In this document: piece by piece, positions 30,549 to 42,600 of the stretch | Layout of the letters: each line of letters opens with the position of its first letter | Position numbering within the stretch: the stretch's first letter is position 1 | NCBI GenBank assembly: GCA_021234155.1 | Contig: JAJEKV010000060.1 | Coordinates: 744,001 to 808,000, forward strand | Direction: 5' to 3' | DNA from: Isoetes taiwanensis | Lineage: Eukaryota > Streptophyta > Lycopodiopsida > Isoetales > Isoetaceae | DNA: 64,000 bases | Notes under the pieces: model-generated | What the model saw: the letters and a program-made list of their open reading frames with translations, nothing else | The model's database searches: none | Told to the model about the DNA's origin: nothing | Position numbers and translations under genes: made by a program

Positions 30549-33500
30549 ATGGCTACTTCATCAAATTCAGAGGGAGCAGAGCGCTTGTGGGAAATGGGTG
30601 GGCACTGCAGCAGGAAGGGGGTAGGGGACGACGGTGCAAAAGCATTGGCGAAGTACTGCGCAGATAAGCAATGCATAATGGAAAGCCTGGAGATGGGGCG
30701 AAACGGGATCGGGGACGAAGGTGTGATGGGGCTGGCAGAAGCCCTCAAAAGTGGGCAATATCAATTGAAAAGCTTGGACCTGTGGGGCAACAATATTGGA
30801 GACAAAGGTGCCCATAGCATTGCAAAAGCCCTGCTCAGTCATCGATGCAAACTCAAGCGCCTTTACCTCGAGTGCAACCAAATTGGAGATAAAGGCGCCC
30901 TCCAGCTTGCAGACGCCCTCAAGCATGAACTCTGCAACTTGGAGATCCTTGAGCTCCATTTCAATCCTATCAAAAAAGCAGGACAGCAAGCATTGTTGAA
31001 TGCCCTCAACCTCAATTTCAACGTGAAGCAGCTCAGCTTTGGCTGGCACCCCAGCTTGTCTGCCGAAGCAGCCAATCTATTGGATCGCAATAGAATCTTC
31101 TCTCGAAAAGATCTTCCCGAGCAGGACATGGTGTCTCCGAACATAGCCAAGCTTTTCATCTGTGGAGACCCTGGCGTTGGCAAGACAACCATAGCAAGAA
31201 TCCTAGCAGATCTCACTCCGCGGGTGCGTCTTAACCCCACAGGCATGGATTTATGTGGTGTGCAGTTTGGAGATCGGGAATTAAAAATTTGTGATTTCGC
31301 AGGGCAGAAAGAATTCCATGCATTCCACCATTTCTTTCTCCAAGGTGCACATAAGGATCTCTTCTTAGTTGTATGCCGAGCTCCGTCGTCCAATTCCAGA
31401 CATACGCAGTTCAGATCGGCACTGAAGTACTGGCTTCGATTCATTGCCTCCCATCGTTCCCCTTCTTCCTCTACAAAACCAAGGGTCTTAATAGCTGTAA
31501 ACTACTTTCCTGATTCTAGGCAGTATCCCAAAAATTTGAATAATGATGCTTGTGATCTAGTTCAGCGTTGTCTAACAGCTTATTCCGAATCTCTTGATTT
31601 TGGACGAGATCACAAGCGTTCTGTTTCTGGATTAACAGCCATAAATCCTGTGGAGATGAAGCCTTTAAAGCTTGAGCTGCAAAGAGCTTTGGAAATCCTT
31701 CTCATACAGAGGCCCCAAATTCCTCGGATATGCCAATTGATAACCAATGAGGTGAAACAAGTCTACAGACCTTCTATCTGGTCTAGCCAAAATAATTCTC
31801 CCCGACTTGTTCCACTTCGAGAATATGCCTGTCTCCTTAATAATTTGATAATCACACATAGTATTTCAGCAGAGCTATTGAGAAACGCATTGGAGCATTT
31901 ATTTGACATGGCAGAACTCGTCTACTTCAACGAGGCAAAGGAGTTTGTGATTTTAGACGTGCAATGGTTTGCCCGTGAAGTGATTGGAGTTTTTGTCAAG
32001 CCTGAAGCATCACAAGAACAGAAGAATTCTTTTGAATTATCAGAGGTAAGAGGAGAACTTAGAAAAGTTTGTGATGATAAATACCTTGATCCAGTCATGA
32101 GTTGTTTGGAGAAATTAGGTGTGCTTTACAAACTCCAAGCAGAAAGTTTGATAGTGCCTACATTTTTAACACAAAAACTAGAAAAATGGCCAGAAGATAA
32201 AAGCACAAGAGTTTTCTACATTGGGCGCAGGTATAAGTGCACCAAGTCCAACAGACGGCACACGTTATTTCCTTCAGATATATTTATTATGTTGCAAACC
32301 CAGGTAAAGCAGTTCTATTCTAACACATATCATGTTGGAGATGGTTGGGTAAGCTTCATTACTGCAGGTATTACATTCATCATTAAAATAGGGGGCAGGA
32401 ATGACCTCTGGACCGACCGTCAGTGGATTGATGTCATGTTAAGAGCATCTTCAGACAGCAGGGAGAATCCAAAACTAGAAGATGAGTTCTTAAATGTTAA
32501 AAAAAGGATTTTCAGCATTTCTTGTGCTCCTTTAGATGAATATGCAATATGTCCAGAATGTGTTGAAAAACTGGCAACATATCATGATTATGTTGCATTG
32601 CTTGATAAAATCAAGCTAAAAGCTCGAGAAGAAGGGCCATCCTCTTCACAGACCTGGCTCCAACACAGTGCAACATTTGTTTTAGAGCTTCTGTTATTAG
32701 GAGAATGGAAAGACATGATAAAACAACAAATGGAAAAGTTGAATGACGTAGAGGATGAGATTAAACTGCTTGCAAGGAAAGAGGAATTGAAGGAGATGGG
32801 GCAGACAGAAACGGTTGTGCATGCGAGCATGAAAACCTTAATCGATGTTGATTTGCATGATAAAGTTAACAGAGCCCTGTGTTTGCTGAATGAAATCAAA
32901 TGTGGGCAGCAGGAGCTATTGAATGGGCAACAAGAAATTTTGAGGAGGTTAGACAAAATCCACAACCTTCTGCAAGAAAAGGCGGAGAAGTTACTGCAAA
33001 ATCTAGCTATTCTTATGGAAAACTCAACAATCACCTTACCCTGCTTACCATATTTCACTGATAGTAGCGGCTTCATCCCGGAGCTTATTGGAAGGAGGTA
33101 TGAGTTGCATCTGTTATGTGAATCAAAGATTGGGGGTCATCATATAATTCCAGATCAGAAGGGGATTAATGTCACAGTTCCGGCTGAGTGGATAGTGCAA
33201 TATTCTAAGATGTTAGTACCTGCGCTCACATATCTTAGTGCAATCGCTAGGATTGCCGCGATAGTGAGCATTCCCTTTGGCGGGATTCCCATGTTCATAC
33301 CGGGTTTGGTGAATACGGCAAGCTTAACTATCCAAAGCATTGTTAAGAATGTGATAGACACCCCATCACCATGTGACGCGTTCGGGAAGATCAGAAGTGA
33401 CGCTGAGCTTCGAGAGTTTTTCAGTTCGATCATGGATCAAGGTCAGCTAGACATGGAAAATCACTTTGGACTTTCCCGTGTAGAGTATCAAGGAAAAATA

Positions 33501-33581
33501 GCTTGGGTATGTGCTCAACATGCACAACAATACATAGAGCGAGGAGGAAAGGTTCTGTCTAATAATAATCTCCATTTTTAG
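30549..33581 (+). CDS. Roco-family protein: LRR, Roc GTPase, COR (TORNADO1-like class)
   Basis: Intact, intronless, 1010 residues from the first in-frame ATG (an open frame begins 75 bases earlier but has no ATG). Residues 24-154 hold ribonuclease-inhibitor-type leucine-rich repeats with recurring Asn-x-Ile-Gly-Asp-x-Gly-Ala. The Roc domain follows: P-loop Gly-Asp-Pro-Gly-Val-Gly-Lys-Thr-Thr at 206-214, switch II Asp-Phe-Ala-Gly-Gln at 249-253. At the place of the guanine-specificity motif there is Asn-Tyr-Phe-Pro-Asp (318-322), not Asn-Lys-x-Asp. The COR region spans roughly 415-690 (Glu-Leu-Val-Tyr-Phe-Asn-Glu ... Leu-Asp-Val-Gln-Trp-Phe). After it come a coiled coil (about 715-820) and a hydrophobic stretch at about 890-921 that could span a membrane. 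Roco proteins are GTP-controlled signalling dimers. The specific role is unknown. Confidence 0.9.
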   Translation: MATSSNSEGAERLWEMGGHCSRKGVGDDGAKALAKYCADKQCIMESLEMGRNGIGDEGVMGLAEALKSGQYQLKSLDLWGNNIGDKGAHSIAKALLSHRCKLKRLYLECNQIGDKGALQLADALKHELCNLEILELHFNPIKKAGQQALLNALNLNFNVKQLSFGWHPSLSAEAANLLDRNRIFSRKDLPEQDMVSPNIAKLFICGDPGVGKTTIARILADLTPRVRLNPTGMDLCGVQFGDRELKICDFAGQKEFHAFHHFFLQGAHKDLFLVVCRAPSSNSRHTQFRSALKYWLRFIASHRSPSSSTKPRVLIAVNYFPDSRQYPKNLNNDACDLVQRCLTAYSESLDFGRDHKRSVSGLTAINPVEMKPLKLELQRALEILLIQRPQIPRICQLITNEVKQVYRPSIWSSQNNSPRLVPLREYACLLNNLIITHSISAELLRNALEHLFDMAELVYFNEAKEFVILDVQWFAREVIGVFVKPEASQEQKNSFELSEVRGELRKVCDDKYLDPVMSCLEKLGVLYKLQAESLIVPTFLTQKLEKWPEDKSTRVFYIGRRYKCTKSNRRHTLFPSDIFIMLQTQVKQFYSNTYHVGDGWVSFITAGITFIIKIGGRNDLWTDRQWIDVMLRASSDSRENPKLEDEFLNVKKRIFSISCAPLDEYAICPECVEKLATYHDYVALLDKIKLKAREEGPSSSQTWLQHSATFVLELLLLGEWKDMIKQQMEKLNDVEDEIKLLARKEELKEMGQTETVVHASMKTLIDVDLHDKVNRALCLLNEIKCGQQELLNGQQEILRRLDKIHNLLQEKAEKLLQNLAILMENSTITLPCLPYFTDSSGFIPELIGRRYELHLLCESKIGGHHIIPDQKGINVTVPAEWIVQYSKMLVPALTYLSAIARIAAIVSIPFGGIPMFIPGLVNTASLTIQSIVKNVIDTPSPCDAFGKIRSDAELREFFSSIMDQGQLDMENHFGLSRVEYQGKIAWVCAQHAQQYIERGGKVLSNNNLHF

Positions 33582-33701
33582 TTGTATGGCGTACAAAAGT
33601 CTTTGAGTGTAACCATCGCACCAAGAGCATCACCCTTGTACTTTGCGATTATGTGGTTCATTTATAATCACAGTATATGTGCTTCATTTGTAGCCACAGT
33701 C

Positions 33702-33707
33702 AATAAA
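33702..33707 (+). terminator. possible polyadenylation signal of the Roco gene
   Basis: AATAAA 121 bases after the stop codon in AT-rich sequence. It is a weak but well-placed signal. Confidence 0.35.
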
Positions 33708-34405
33708 TTTAAAATATCAGATTATCCAAAAGCACATACACGTGTGAGCAATTACCTCTTCCGGCGAGTTTTCTTCTTCTGCAGAGTCTCTGTTGTCCTT
33801 CTGGCTAGGCTATGGAAACAAAGATTCATGACATCCTTTTTAAACACCGCAGCACTGTAGCTATACAACATAGATTCATACCATGCCTTCGTAAACAGCA
33901 CAGGGTAGTAGATTGCCTTCCTAACGAAGCAACCACAAGGAGCCCAAAAATGAACTATTACATTAAACTAGTATCAAACTGCCTAAAAACATGGTATATG
34001 TGGGTTTTTATGCACGAATTTATTTGATAAAAAAAAACCACATATCATAGTGGTTTGCTAAGACTATAATGATTTATGACATGGTTATCCATGTTAGTTA
34101 TTGGAACTATAATGGATTCTTAAAGCTAGCTAAGGTTTATGAAATAGTTTCATGCATACAATAGTGGTTTATTAAAACTAGTAATAGTTTGTTAAAAGTA
34201 TCTTGAATATATCGTGCCTTGGATGCTAGTTTTATTATACCCAATATCATATGTATATGACATGGATTTAAGACATTTAAGCTCATTGGGCACATGTTTT
34301 ATGGGTGCTCAAGCTTTATGATGATGTGGTTGGTTGAATGAGCTATAAGAACTGGTTATTTATATATTTATTTTTTGGGGTTTTTTTTTTTTTTTTTTTT
34401 TTTTT
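33708..34405. other. no gene seen; long poly(T)
   Basis: AT-rich intergenic DNA ending in a T run of about 25 bases (34381-34405) next to the first 2.2 kb repeat copy. TTTTTTGGGGTT occurs just before the T run (about 34371) and again just after the second copy (about 39615). Confidence 0.5.
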
Positions 34406-36685
34406 GGTAGGGTTTTTTTTTTTTTAATTCTTAAATTTTTGCCATTGCAAATAATAGGAAAATAGTGCCAATGTGTTCTTAGATGACACCTTGCAAACTT
34501 TGGAGGCACATAAATTTTATGTAAGGGTAAAATGTTGATTATAAAGATAATGTATGGTAATGATGTACACATTAAATATGTGGTCTTCATTTGAAGGAGG
34601 AGATGCATGGCATGTTGGACACTTGGCAATATACTATAATTTGCTTTACATGCATGCATGGCTTTTTTACTTACCTCTTGGAACCATAAAGCACGTCATG
34701 AAGCTCCTCTTGATTATTTCAAGGATGCAAAGTTGTAAACTATTGTGGTTATTTCAAGGCGAGGAGTACAAGTATACGATTTATTCTACGTGAATAATTT
34801 TGACGTGCAAGCAAGGTAAGGCTACATTTAGGGTTTACTATTTTATTTGCAAAAGGAATAACCCTAACTTTTAGGGTTTCATTTGAGATGAAAGATGGCC
34901 GCTTGTTGCCGACTGCTCTAATTTCTCTTCACGCCTTTGGCACAGTCTAGTGCTTCGATGAATCTTGTCACCATTCATCTGATGGTTCCACTTTTGGGCA
35001 CTGATACCATTCATTCTTTTTCTAGAGATGCCAAGGATATTATATTGCTGTGCTTTCTTTAAGCTGGTTTCTGGCTGTAGAGCAAACGCCAAGAGATTTG
35101 ACTTCATTTTGATATCATCTAGATATTTCTAGATTCATTGGAGCTTACGTGTTAGAATGGATACATGAAGCTGATACACATCTTTAGAGATGAACATGGA
35201 TGTTACCTTAAGCTACTGCCACAACATTAATGTATGCTGAATTCCTGGGACCAGGGCGTCTTCATTCCAGGTCTGTATACATCTAGCATAGGCTCTAAAT
35301 CATTTTCTTCGATTTGCTGGTCTGGATCAGCAGATAAGTAACTTCAAATGATAGAATATCAGATCTGTTATTTTGACATGCAATACTCTGGTCTGGCTTC
35401 AAGTATCAGAGATAAGCAGAACATGGTCTTTTATAAGAATAAGATAAGGTGTACTGATCCAATTGTTTAATAAAAGGATACTCCTTCGATTTTTTCATTT
35501 TTCATGTGATATCTGATTAACAGGGCAAAGGGTAACAAAGGCTGAACGGTTATACACCGAGAGGCTCCATTGTACCTTTTGGCCCTTGCATTTTTATCCA
35601 GATTATGGCTAATAATGTACTGGTTGACTGCAGGTACCGGACCTCTCCCACTTTTGTCATTGCTTTGTTCTGTTTGGTTGGTGTTGCATGGATATGGATA
35701 TGGAGAAAAGGAATCTCCCACTTTTGTCATTGCTTTGTTCTGTTTGGTTGGTGTTGCATGGATATGGATATGGAGAAAAGGAAAAAAAATTTATCGGACT
35801 GGAACTGGAGCTGAAACTTTTTCCTTTTGACCAAATGCCTCTATTTGGTCAAACAGGTTGTATTGTTCATTTTTGCTAATAAGAAATCTCATTTTCAAGC
35901 TAAAAGCAGTGTATGCATATAAATCTCACTTGCTGTCCTAGCATGTACATTTAGCAGTCTGCTGATTGGATTCATTTCTATTATTTTGCCTAGTAAAGTC
36001 ACTCTTGAACTCATACATTTATTTTTATTGTTTAAGCACAAATCACCATGTCAAGAGTGACTATTGTTTCTCGGACTACCAATTATTAATTTGAATTTTA
36101 CACTACATATCTTTGAGGTGGTCTAGATAAATGGGCATTTGATGTTTGTGTATAAAAAGCGGATTTATCCTTTTGATGAGTCCTTATTGTAAAGTGACAT
36201 TTGAGACATGTGGCCTATTTAGAGTGTAACGTTGACCATATATTTATCCATCTATGTCCAAGTAAAATTGGGATCTCAAATCAGCGGAACTAGAAATGCT
36301 GCATAGTATTTGGATATATCCAAAGATCAAACAATGTTAGTTGTTGACAATTACTTGCACCTTTGGATGCATTGGGAAATATTTTAAGTCACTTAAATGA
36401 GTCTGCCTTTTGTGGTATTATGGCTCCAGGTGAAAAGAAACAAGATTATGTGGTTTCTTGTTGTAGAGATAAACTTTGTCTTCAAGTCCTCTTATTTAGA
36501 CATGGTTCTTAATGGAACATAGATTAGCATTAGCTATATTTGTTCTATGACAAAAGGGATTTGGCTATTGGATCATAAGTACCAGAAACTTAGATTTATC
36601 TTCGTCTGGATTGATAATACTGTTAAGGGATTGACCGAGACAGATGGCTGGTCTAGCGATTGCTAGTTCAGGCTGGGTTTTTTTT
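34406..36685. repeat. 2.2 kb direct repeat, copy 1
   Basis: From GGTAGG (34406) to TGCTAGTTCA (36670) and a following T-rich piece, this copy matches the one at 37400-39622 nearly base for base. Differences are scattered substitutions and small indels. It alone carries a 70-base tandem duplication (35644-35713 and 35714-35783). No long reading frame runs through it, and no known protein domain is visible. It behaves like a long terminal repeat or a segmental duplication. Confidence 0.85.
35644..35783. repeat. 70-base tandem duplication inside copy 1
   Basis: TCTCCCACTTTTGTCATTGC and the following 50 bases occur twice with period 70. The corresponding site in copy 2 (about 38630-38703) has one unit only, so it arose after the two copies separated. 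Confidence 0.85.
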
Positions 36686-37399
36686 TAGACACTTCGATTC
36701 CTTGGTTTAACCAGGGTTGCTTGTGTCCTCTGGTCATATCCCTTCACTCTTATATGGATCTAACATTGTTTCAGGATGAAAACTAATACATTGAAGAAGT
36801 TGACTTTTAGGTTGTCCTTCCTACATGGAACAATAGACTTACTGCTTGGGGTATGCAGTCAACAAGATGGAATGTCCAAAGAGAGCAATACAGGGAGTAC
36901 CAATTACAAACCAGAAAGGGAGCATTGGACATGTGCAGGCCACCAATTTCAAGTGTTAAAAGGTAGGCAATTGGTCAAATATTCAAAATATTCGAATTCA
37001 TCTGATAAGCTGTTTAGGTGTACAAAGTATATGGAATGACCCTTATAAAATACACCAGATAAATATCTGGAAAAAACAAAGAGGTCATGTACCTCATATG
37101 CCATTTGGCCATAAATAATAAAAAGCCAATTACTTGGCGCCCATTCCAGGACCTGTAGTGGATGAATGGTCAATATTATATACTGCAGTACAAATGAAAC
37201 GACGAGTTTCTAGACTCAAGTATGATTACAAATGCACATACAGGTAATTAGCTGCCACTTCTTAAATGGTATGCACTAATGGTTTTGTAACAGGATTCAA
37301 TTGGGTTCAAAAATTCACATGGGGTTGGGTTTGACCAGGGGTCAACCCTCCCCTATGATACAGATTTCATAATATGGTCAGCCCAGTCCTACGGGAGGA
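36686..37399. other. spacer between the two 2.2 kb repeats
   Basis: About 0.7 kb with only short frames. It ends with a purine run, ACGGGAGGAG, immediately before copy 2, which resembles the polypurine tract of an LTR element. No tRNA primer-binding site was found after copy 1. Confidence 0.5.
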
Positions 37400-39622
37400 G
37401 GTAGGCTTTTTTTAATTCTTAAATTTTTGCCATTGCAAATAATAGGAAAATAGTGCCAATGTGTTCTTAGATGACACCTTGCAAACTTTGGAGGCACATA
37501 AATTTTATGTAAGGGTAAAATGTTGATTATAAAGATAATGTATCGTAATGATGTACACATTAAATATGTGGTCTTCATTTGAAGGAGGAGATGCATGGCA
37601 TGTTGGACACTTGGCAATATACTATAATTTGCTTTACATGCATGCATGGCTTTTTTACTTACCTCTTGGAACCATAAAGCACGTCATGAAGCTCCTCTTG
37701 ATTATTTCAAGGATGCAAAGTTGTAAACTATTGTGGTTATTTCAAGGCAAGGAGTACAAGTATACGATTTATTCTACGTGAATAATTTTGACGTGCAAGC
37801 AAAGTAAGGCTACATTTAGGGTTTACTATTTTATTTGCAAAAGGAATAACCCTAACTTTTAGGGTTTCATTTGAGATGAAAGATGGCCGCTTATTGCCGA
37901 CTGCTCTAATTTCTCTACACGCCTTTGGCACAGTCTAGTGCTTCGATGAATCTTGTCACCATTCATCTGATGGTTCCACTTTTGGGCACTGATACCATTC
38001 ATTCTTTTTCTAGAGATGCCAAGAATATTATATTCTTTGTGCTTTCTTTCTTTTGGTGGTTTCTGGTTTGTAGAGCAAACGCCAAGAGATTTGACTTCAT
38101 TTTGATATCATCTAGATATTTCTAGATTCATTGGAGCTTACGTGTTAGAATGGATACATGAAGCTGATACACATCTTTAGAGATGAACATGGATGTTACC
38201 TTAAGCTACTGCCACAACATTAATGTATGTTGAATTCACGGGACCATGCGTCTTCATTCAGTCCGTATACATCTAGCATAGGCTCTAAATCGTTTTCTTC
38301 AATTTCTTTGGTCGGATCGCCAGATAAGTAACTTCAAATGATAGAATATCAGATCTGTTATTTTGACATGCAATACTCTGGTCTGGCTTCAAGTATCAGA
38401 GATAAGCAGAACATGGTCTTTTATAAGAATAAGATAAGGTGTATTGATCCAATTGTTTAATAAAAGGATACTCCTTCCATTATTTCATTTTTCATGTGAT
38501 ATCTGATTAACAGGGCAAAGGGTAACAAAGGCTGAACGGTTATACACCGAGAGGCTCCATTGTACCTTTTGGCCCTTGCATTTTTACCCAGATTATGGCT
38601 AATAATGTCTTGGGTTGGTGCAGTCTGGGACCTCTCCACTTTTGTCATTGCTTTGTTCTGTTTGGTTGGTGTTCCATGGATATGGATATGGAGAAAAGGA
38701 AAAAAAATTTATCGGACTGGAACTGGAGCTGAAACTTTTTCCTTTTGACCAAATGCCTCTATTTGGTCAAACAGGTTGTATTGTTCATTTTTGCTAATAA
38801 GAAATCTCATTTTCAAGCTAAAAGCAGTGTATGCATATAAATCTCACTTCTTTGTCCTAGCATGTACATTTAGCGGTCTGGCGATTGGATTCATTTCTAT
38901 TATTTTGCCTAGTAAAGTCACTCTTGAACTCATACATTTATTTTTATTGTTTAAGCACAAATCACCATGTCAAGAGTGACTATTGTTTCTCGTACTACCA
39001 ATTATTAATTTGAATTTTACACTACATATCTTTGAGGTGGTCTAGATAAATGGGCATTTGATGTTTGTGTATAAAAAGCGGATTTATCCTTTTGATGAGT
39101 CCTTATTGTAAAGTGACATTTGAGACATGTGGCCTATTTAGAGTGTAACGTTGACCATATATTTATCCATCTATGTCCAAGTAAAATTGGGATCTCAAAT
39201 CAGCGGAACTAGAAATGCAGCGGAACTAGAAATGCTGCATAGTATTTGGATATATCCAAAGATCAAACAATGTTAGTTGTTGACAATTACTTGCACCTTT
39301 GGATGCATTGGGAAATATTTTAAGTCACTTAAATGAGTCTGCCTTTTGTGGTATTATGGCTCCAGGTGAAAAGAAACAAGATTATGTGGTTTCTTGTTGT
39401 AGAGATAAACTTTGTCTTCAAGTCCTCTTATTTAGACATGGTTCTTAATGGAACATAGATTAGCATTAGCTATATTTGTTCTATGACAAAAGAAATTTGG
39501 CTATTGGATCATAAGTACCAGAAACTTAGATTTATCTTCGTCTGGATTGATAATACTGTTAAGGGATTGACCGAGACAGATGGCTGGTCTAGCGATTGCT
39601 AGTTCATTTGGGTTTTTTTTTT
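37400..39622. repeat. 2.2 kb direct repeat, copy 2
   Basis: Partner of 34406-36685 in the same orientation. It carries a 17-base duplication of its own (GCAGCGGAACTAGAAAT around 39217-39234). The match ends near TGCTAGTTCA (39606), with a GGGTTTTTTTT piece following in both copies, so the exact end is not a clean CA terminus. Confidence 0.85.
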
Positions 39623-40174
39623 GGGGTTAGTTGAAGCTATGGGTGTTGTGTGCATATGATGGGTAAATGTTTTATTAACTTTGTGAAAGGAGTCATATTA
39701 TATATCATCATGGTCTATATTAAAATGTATTATTGTCTATTGATGTTGATGATTGAGGTTAATTGGTTGGTTCACTTGATCGATGCCGTATAGGTCTCAA
39801 CTTCAAATCCTCATGTAGACATGCAATATAAGGTGAATGGGGGCTTGATGCCCCTAAAGGGCAATATACTAACTATTGTCTATGCTTTAAGACTAGGTCG
39901 GAGTTTGAAAGACCTTTGTAGGTAACATTGGTGTGAAGGTCACGAGGCATTCACCATCATTCAATTAAATTGGGATTATGTCTATTCCAAAATCGCGCTG
40001 TATAAGCCTATTATTTACCTTTGTATTGAGTTAACCATACTTTTGCACTGAGTTCATTTTCAGCTTGGGAATATGCATTTTGTATTGAAATTGAATGACA
40101 TTCAAAAATACGATGCAGACCACCCATATTATGACAGAATGTTAGCAATATAAAAAGTAGAAAATTGCAAGGGT
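39623..40174. other. no gene seen
   Basis: AT-rich flank. Near its end (40080-40149) a reading frame in line with the pogo-like transposase runs up to a TAA at 40150-40152. It might be decayed upstream coding sequence, but it does not show the first catalytic Asp block. Confidence 0.35.
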
Positions 40175-41138
40175 TTGAGGATAATTGCCAGGAAAGGGGA
40201 GAATAGGGTTAGCGAGCTAGTGATGAATACAAGGGAATGGATAACTATTCTAGTGTGTGTCAATGCAGAAGGGTTCAAGCTGCCTAATCTTTATATTTTC
40301 AAGGGTACAAAGATGAGGCAAGACAACATAGCAAGGTGTGAAGAGGGAGCAATTCAGGCAGTGCAGCAATCATCTTGGATGACCAATGAATTGTTCAAGT
40401 CATGGCTATCTCATTTTGAGTCTAGAGTCCCTGGAGGGGTGTCACCTGATCGACCTCATCTCATATTGCTGGATGGCCATGGTAGTCATGTGGAACTGGA
40501 TGTCATCCTTGCTGCCAAAGAGATTGGCATACATTTTGCCCTACTACCTGCTCACACATCATATAGGCTACAACCACTAGATGTATCTTGCTTTGCACCA
40601 TTCAAAGTTGCATTCAAAAGACTAAGGGCAGACAATATGATGAGGAAGGGTGGGACTGAATCAAAGAGGAAAGACATAGTTGAACTCATTTCCCAGGCCA
40701 TTGCAGCTAGTCTAACAGTCTCCAACATAAAGGCAGGTTTCATGGCAACTGGAATATGGCCATTTAACCCAACAAAGGTGGTTCCTAGAAGGGAAGGATC
40801 AAGGTTTGCAAGGAAGGAAGGAAGGAAGGAAGGAAGGAAGGAGGGAAGACGTGTATGTGCCAGCACCACCCATTAAACAACCATCAAATGAGGTTGTTGA
40901 TGAACATGAGAATGTTATACCTAATGTCTTGCATGAACCATTGGAGCAATTCGAGGGCTGTGTGCAGGGCATGGATATGGAAACCAATGTTGTAGCGGGT
41001 TACAACATGCAAGAAGTGGATCTACAATGGGAAGAGCATGTCCAGGCATCACGTGAACATGTTGGTGCTACACATGGGACCATGCAACAGGTCCTCCTAC
41101 AACACGGTGTAGGAAATGATTGTGGCCAAACTTCATAG
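40175..41138 (+). pseudogene. pogo/Tigger-like DDE transposase, C-terminal half
   Basis: The frame at 40175-40876 has no ATG at its head. It starts in the Ala-Arg-Lys-Gly-Glu-Asn-Arg-Val block common to pogo-type enzymes, continues with Glu-Trp-Ile-Thr-Ile-Leu, and has two catalytic acids: Asp100 in Leu-Leu-Asp-Gly-His-Gly-Ser-His and Asp136 in Leu-Gln-Pro-Leu-Asp-Val-Ser-Cys-Phe. The Gly-Ile-Trp-Pro-Phe-Asn-Pro motif follows. The helix-turn-helix region and the first catalytic Asp are missing, so the copy is 5'-truncated. A GGAA microsatellite (40810-40848) then shifts the frame, and an acidic C-terminal tail seems to continue to 41138. Such enzymes cut at inverted repeats in the Tc1/mariner manner. 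Confidence 0.8.
40810..40848. repeat. GGAA microsatellite inside the transposase
   Basis: About nine AAGG/GGAA units. Length change here explains the switch from the transposase frame to the following acidic tail frame. Confidence 0.9.
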
Positions 41139-42600
41139 GTCCAAACACGGCCAAGTACACAAGGGACAACCTCGAGAAGGAGGGGCATTGCCCCTAATCT
41201 GCATGGTAGAGTTCATATCAGCAGTGATGGCTTCTGCCAACCTCTTGCAGCAGAGAAGACAAGAAGGGAAGAGGCTGAAAGGCTTAAGAGGGAGCAGGTA
41301 CCCTCAAGAAGGTTGAGGCAGCAAAGAGGAGGGTAGAGAAAGAGGAGGCTAGCAGAAGGGCTGCCGCAAACAGGGCATAAAGGAAGAGTAGAAAGCAAGC
41401 AGAGGCCTTGTATGAGGGCTCCACTAAGAGGCTGAGGGATTTCATGTATCCAGCTGGCCAATCAAGAGTTCGGGCTGTATTTGGTTGCCAGAGACCATTG
41501 AACGAGGCTGCAAAGCAAAGGAGGCTGGCTGTTAGGCTCAGGCTGAAAGGCAGACAGGCTCGGGGGTTTCACCTACTATAAAGGTGATACGCCACGTGCG
41601 TTAATGGGGTCAGCAAAAAACCCTCCGTATACGCCTTGTCCAACCTTCTGAACGCCCCTTCCCGTATACATATTACTTTGGATTCCCCTAAAAAACCCCT
41701 AGCCAAGCCCCTATCCGTATTTATACATACGGTTTAGGGTAAAAAAAACCCACCCCTTTCACTCACATGGTATATACGCCTTAAACTATGTGACATCCCC
41801 GGGCAGACAGGGTTTAAGTCCTACTCATTGCAGTGCACCTAGACCTGAGGATAATTCTGAGGCCTATGTTCCGAGCAGCCAACCAAACAACCTACTAGAG
41901 ATAGAGGATGTAGAGTACAGTCTCGAAGACACTCACTTATGTGAGGGAGACGAGGTCAAACCCTAGTCAATCAGCATAGAAGGGTGCATTCCTTTGGTCA
42001 GACCTACAGCAAACAAGGTAAGCAACATTAGGAGCCCCTTGAAGAGATGGGATCTTGCCAGCAGTCAAAGACAGTTCAGCCCTCTTGCACGCTCCTTGAG
42101 GATGGACACACAAGTTTGGATTAACTATGCTGCAGCCAACACAGGGCCAGGAAATGAAGGTGTGCCTGCAATTGACAAGGCCAGGCACATTAGGGAGATG
42201 GTTGAAATATGTGTAGGCGCCCAAGTCCTTGCAACAGCACGTGGCATGGACGAGGTTTCTTCAGGGTTTGGAGAGCAGACATGGCAGAGGTATAACTCTT
42301 GTTATATGTAATTCATTCAATATAGCATTTGGTAACACCTCTGTCTATGCAGGTCCAAGAGGCTACACCAGCCATCTCTTTGAACACGAATGTTGCAGAT
42401 AAGATATGTCACCTGCTGGCCTGTGATTTGGGATGGACAGAACCGTGTGCTTTAGTACTAAATCTTATCAATTAATGCAGGATGATTATGACTTGGACGA
42501 GACAGTAGAGGAATAGAAGATATACTTAATGGCCAAAGAAGCCATGATAGAAAGATAAGGACAAAACTGTTTGTATTGTTAGATTTTGTAATGCAATAAC
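41139..42600. other. flank of the pogo-like relic; no clear gene
   Basis: The first part (to about 41560) continues as Lys/Arg/Glu-rich broken frames that may be old transposase tail. At 41570-41800 lies a pyrimidine-rich region with repeated GTATA phrases and a palindrome CCGTAT/ATACGG (41708-41731). The rest has short frames only. Terminal inverted repeats of the element could not be identified. Confidence 0.35.

Noticed and set aside
30567-31444. Long minus-strand frames opposite the Roco gene
   Set aside because: They mirror the regular codons of the leucine-rich repeats and GTPase region; the plus strand has clear domains.
34360-34659. Open frames repeated in both 2.2 kb copies (about 99, 89 and 79 codons)
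   Set aside because: They occur twice only because the DNA is duplicated; composition is low complexity and no domain is seen.
35570-35879. Frames encoding a repeated Leu/Trp/Gly-rich peptide
   Set aside because: The repetition comes from the 70-base tandem duplication; copy 2 has no such frame.
36671-36700. tRNA primer-binding site after repeat copy 1
   Set aside because: The bases after the copy do not match the usual tRNA 3' ends, so the LTR interpretation remains unproven.
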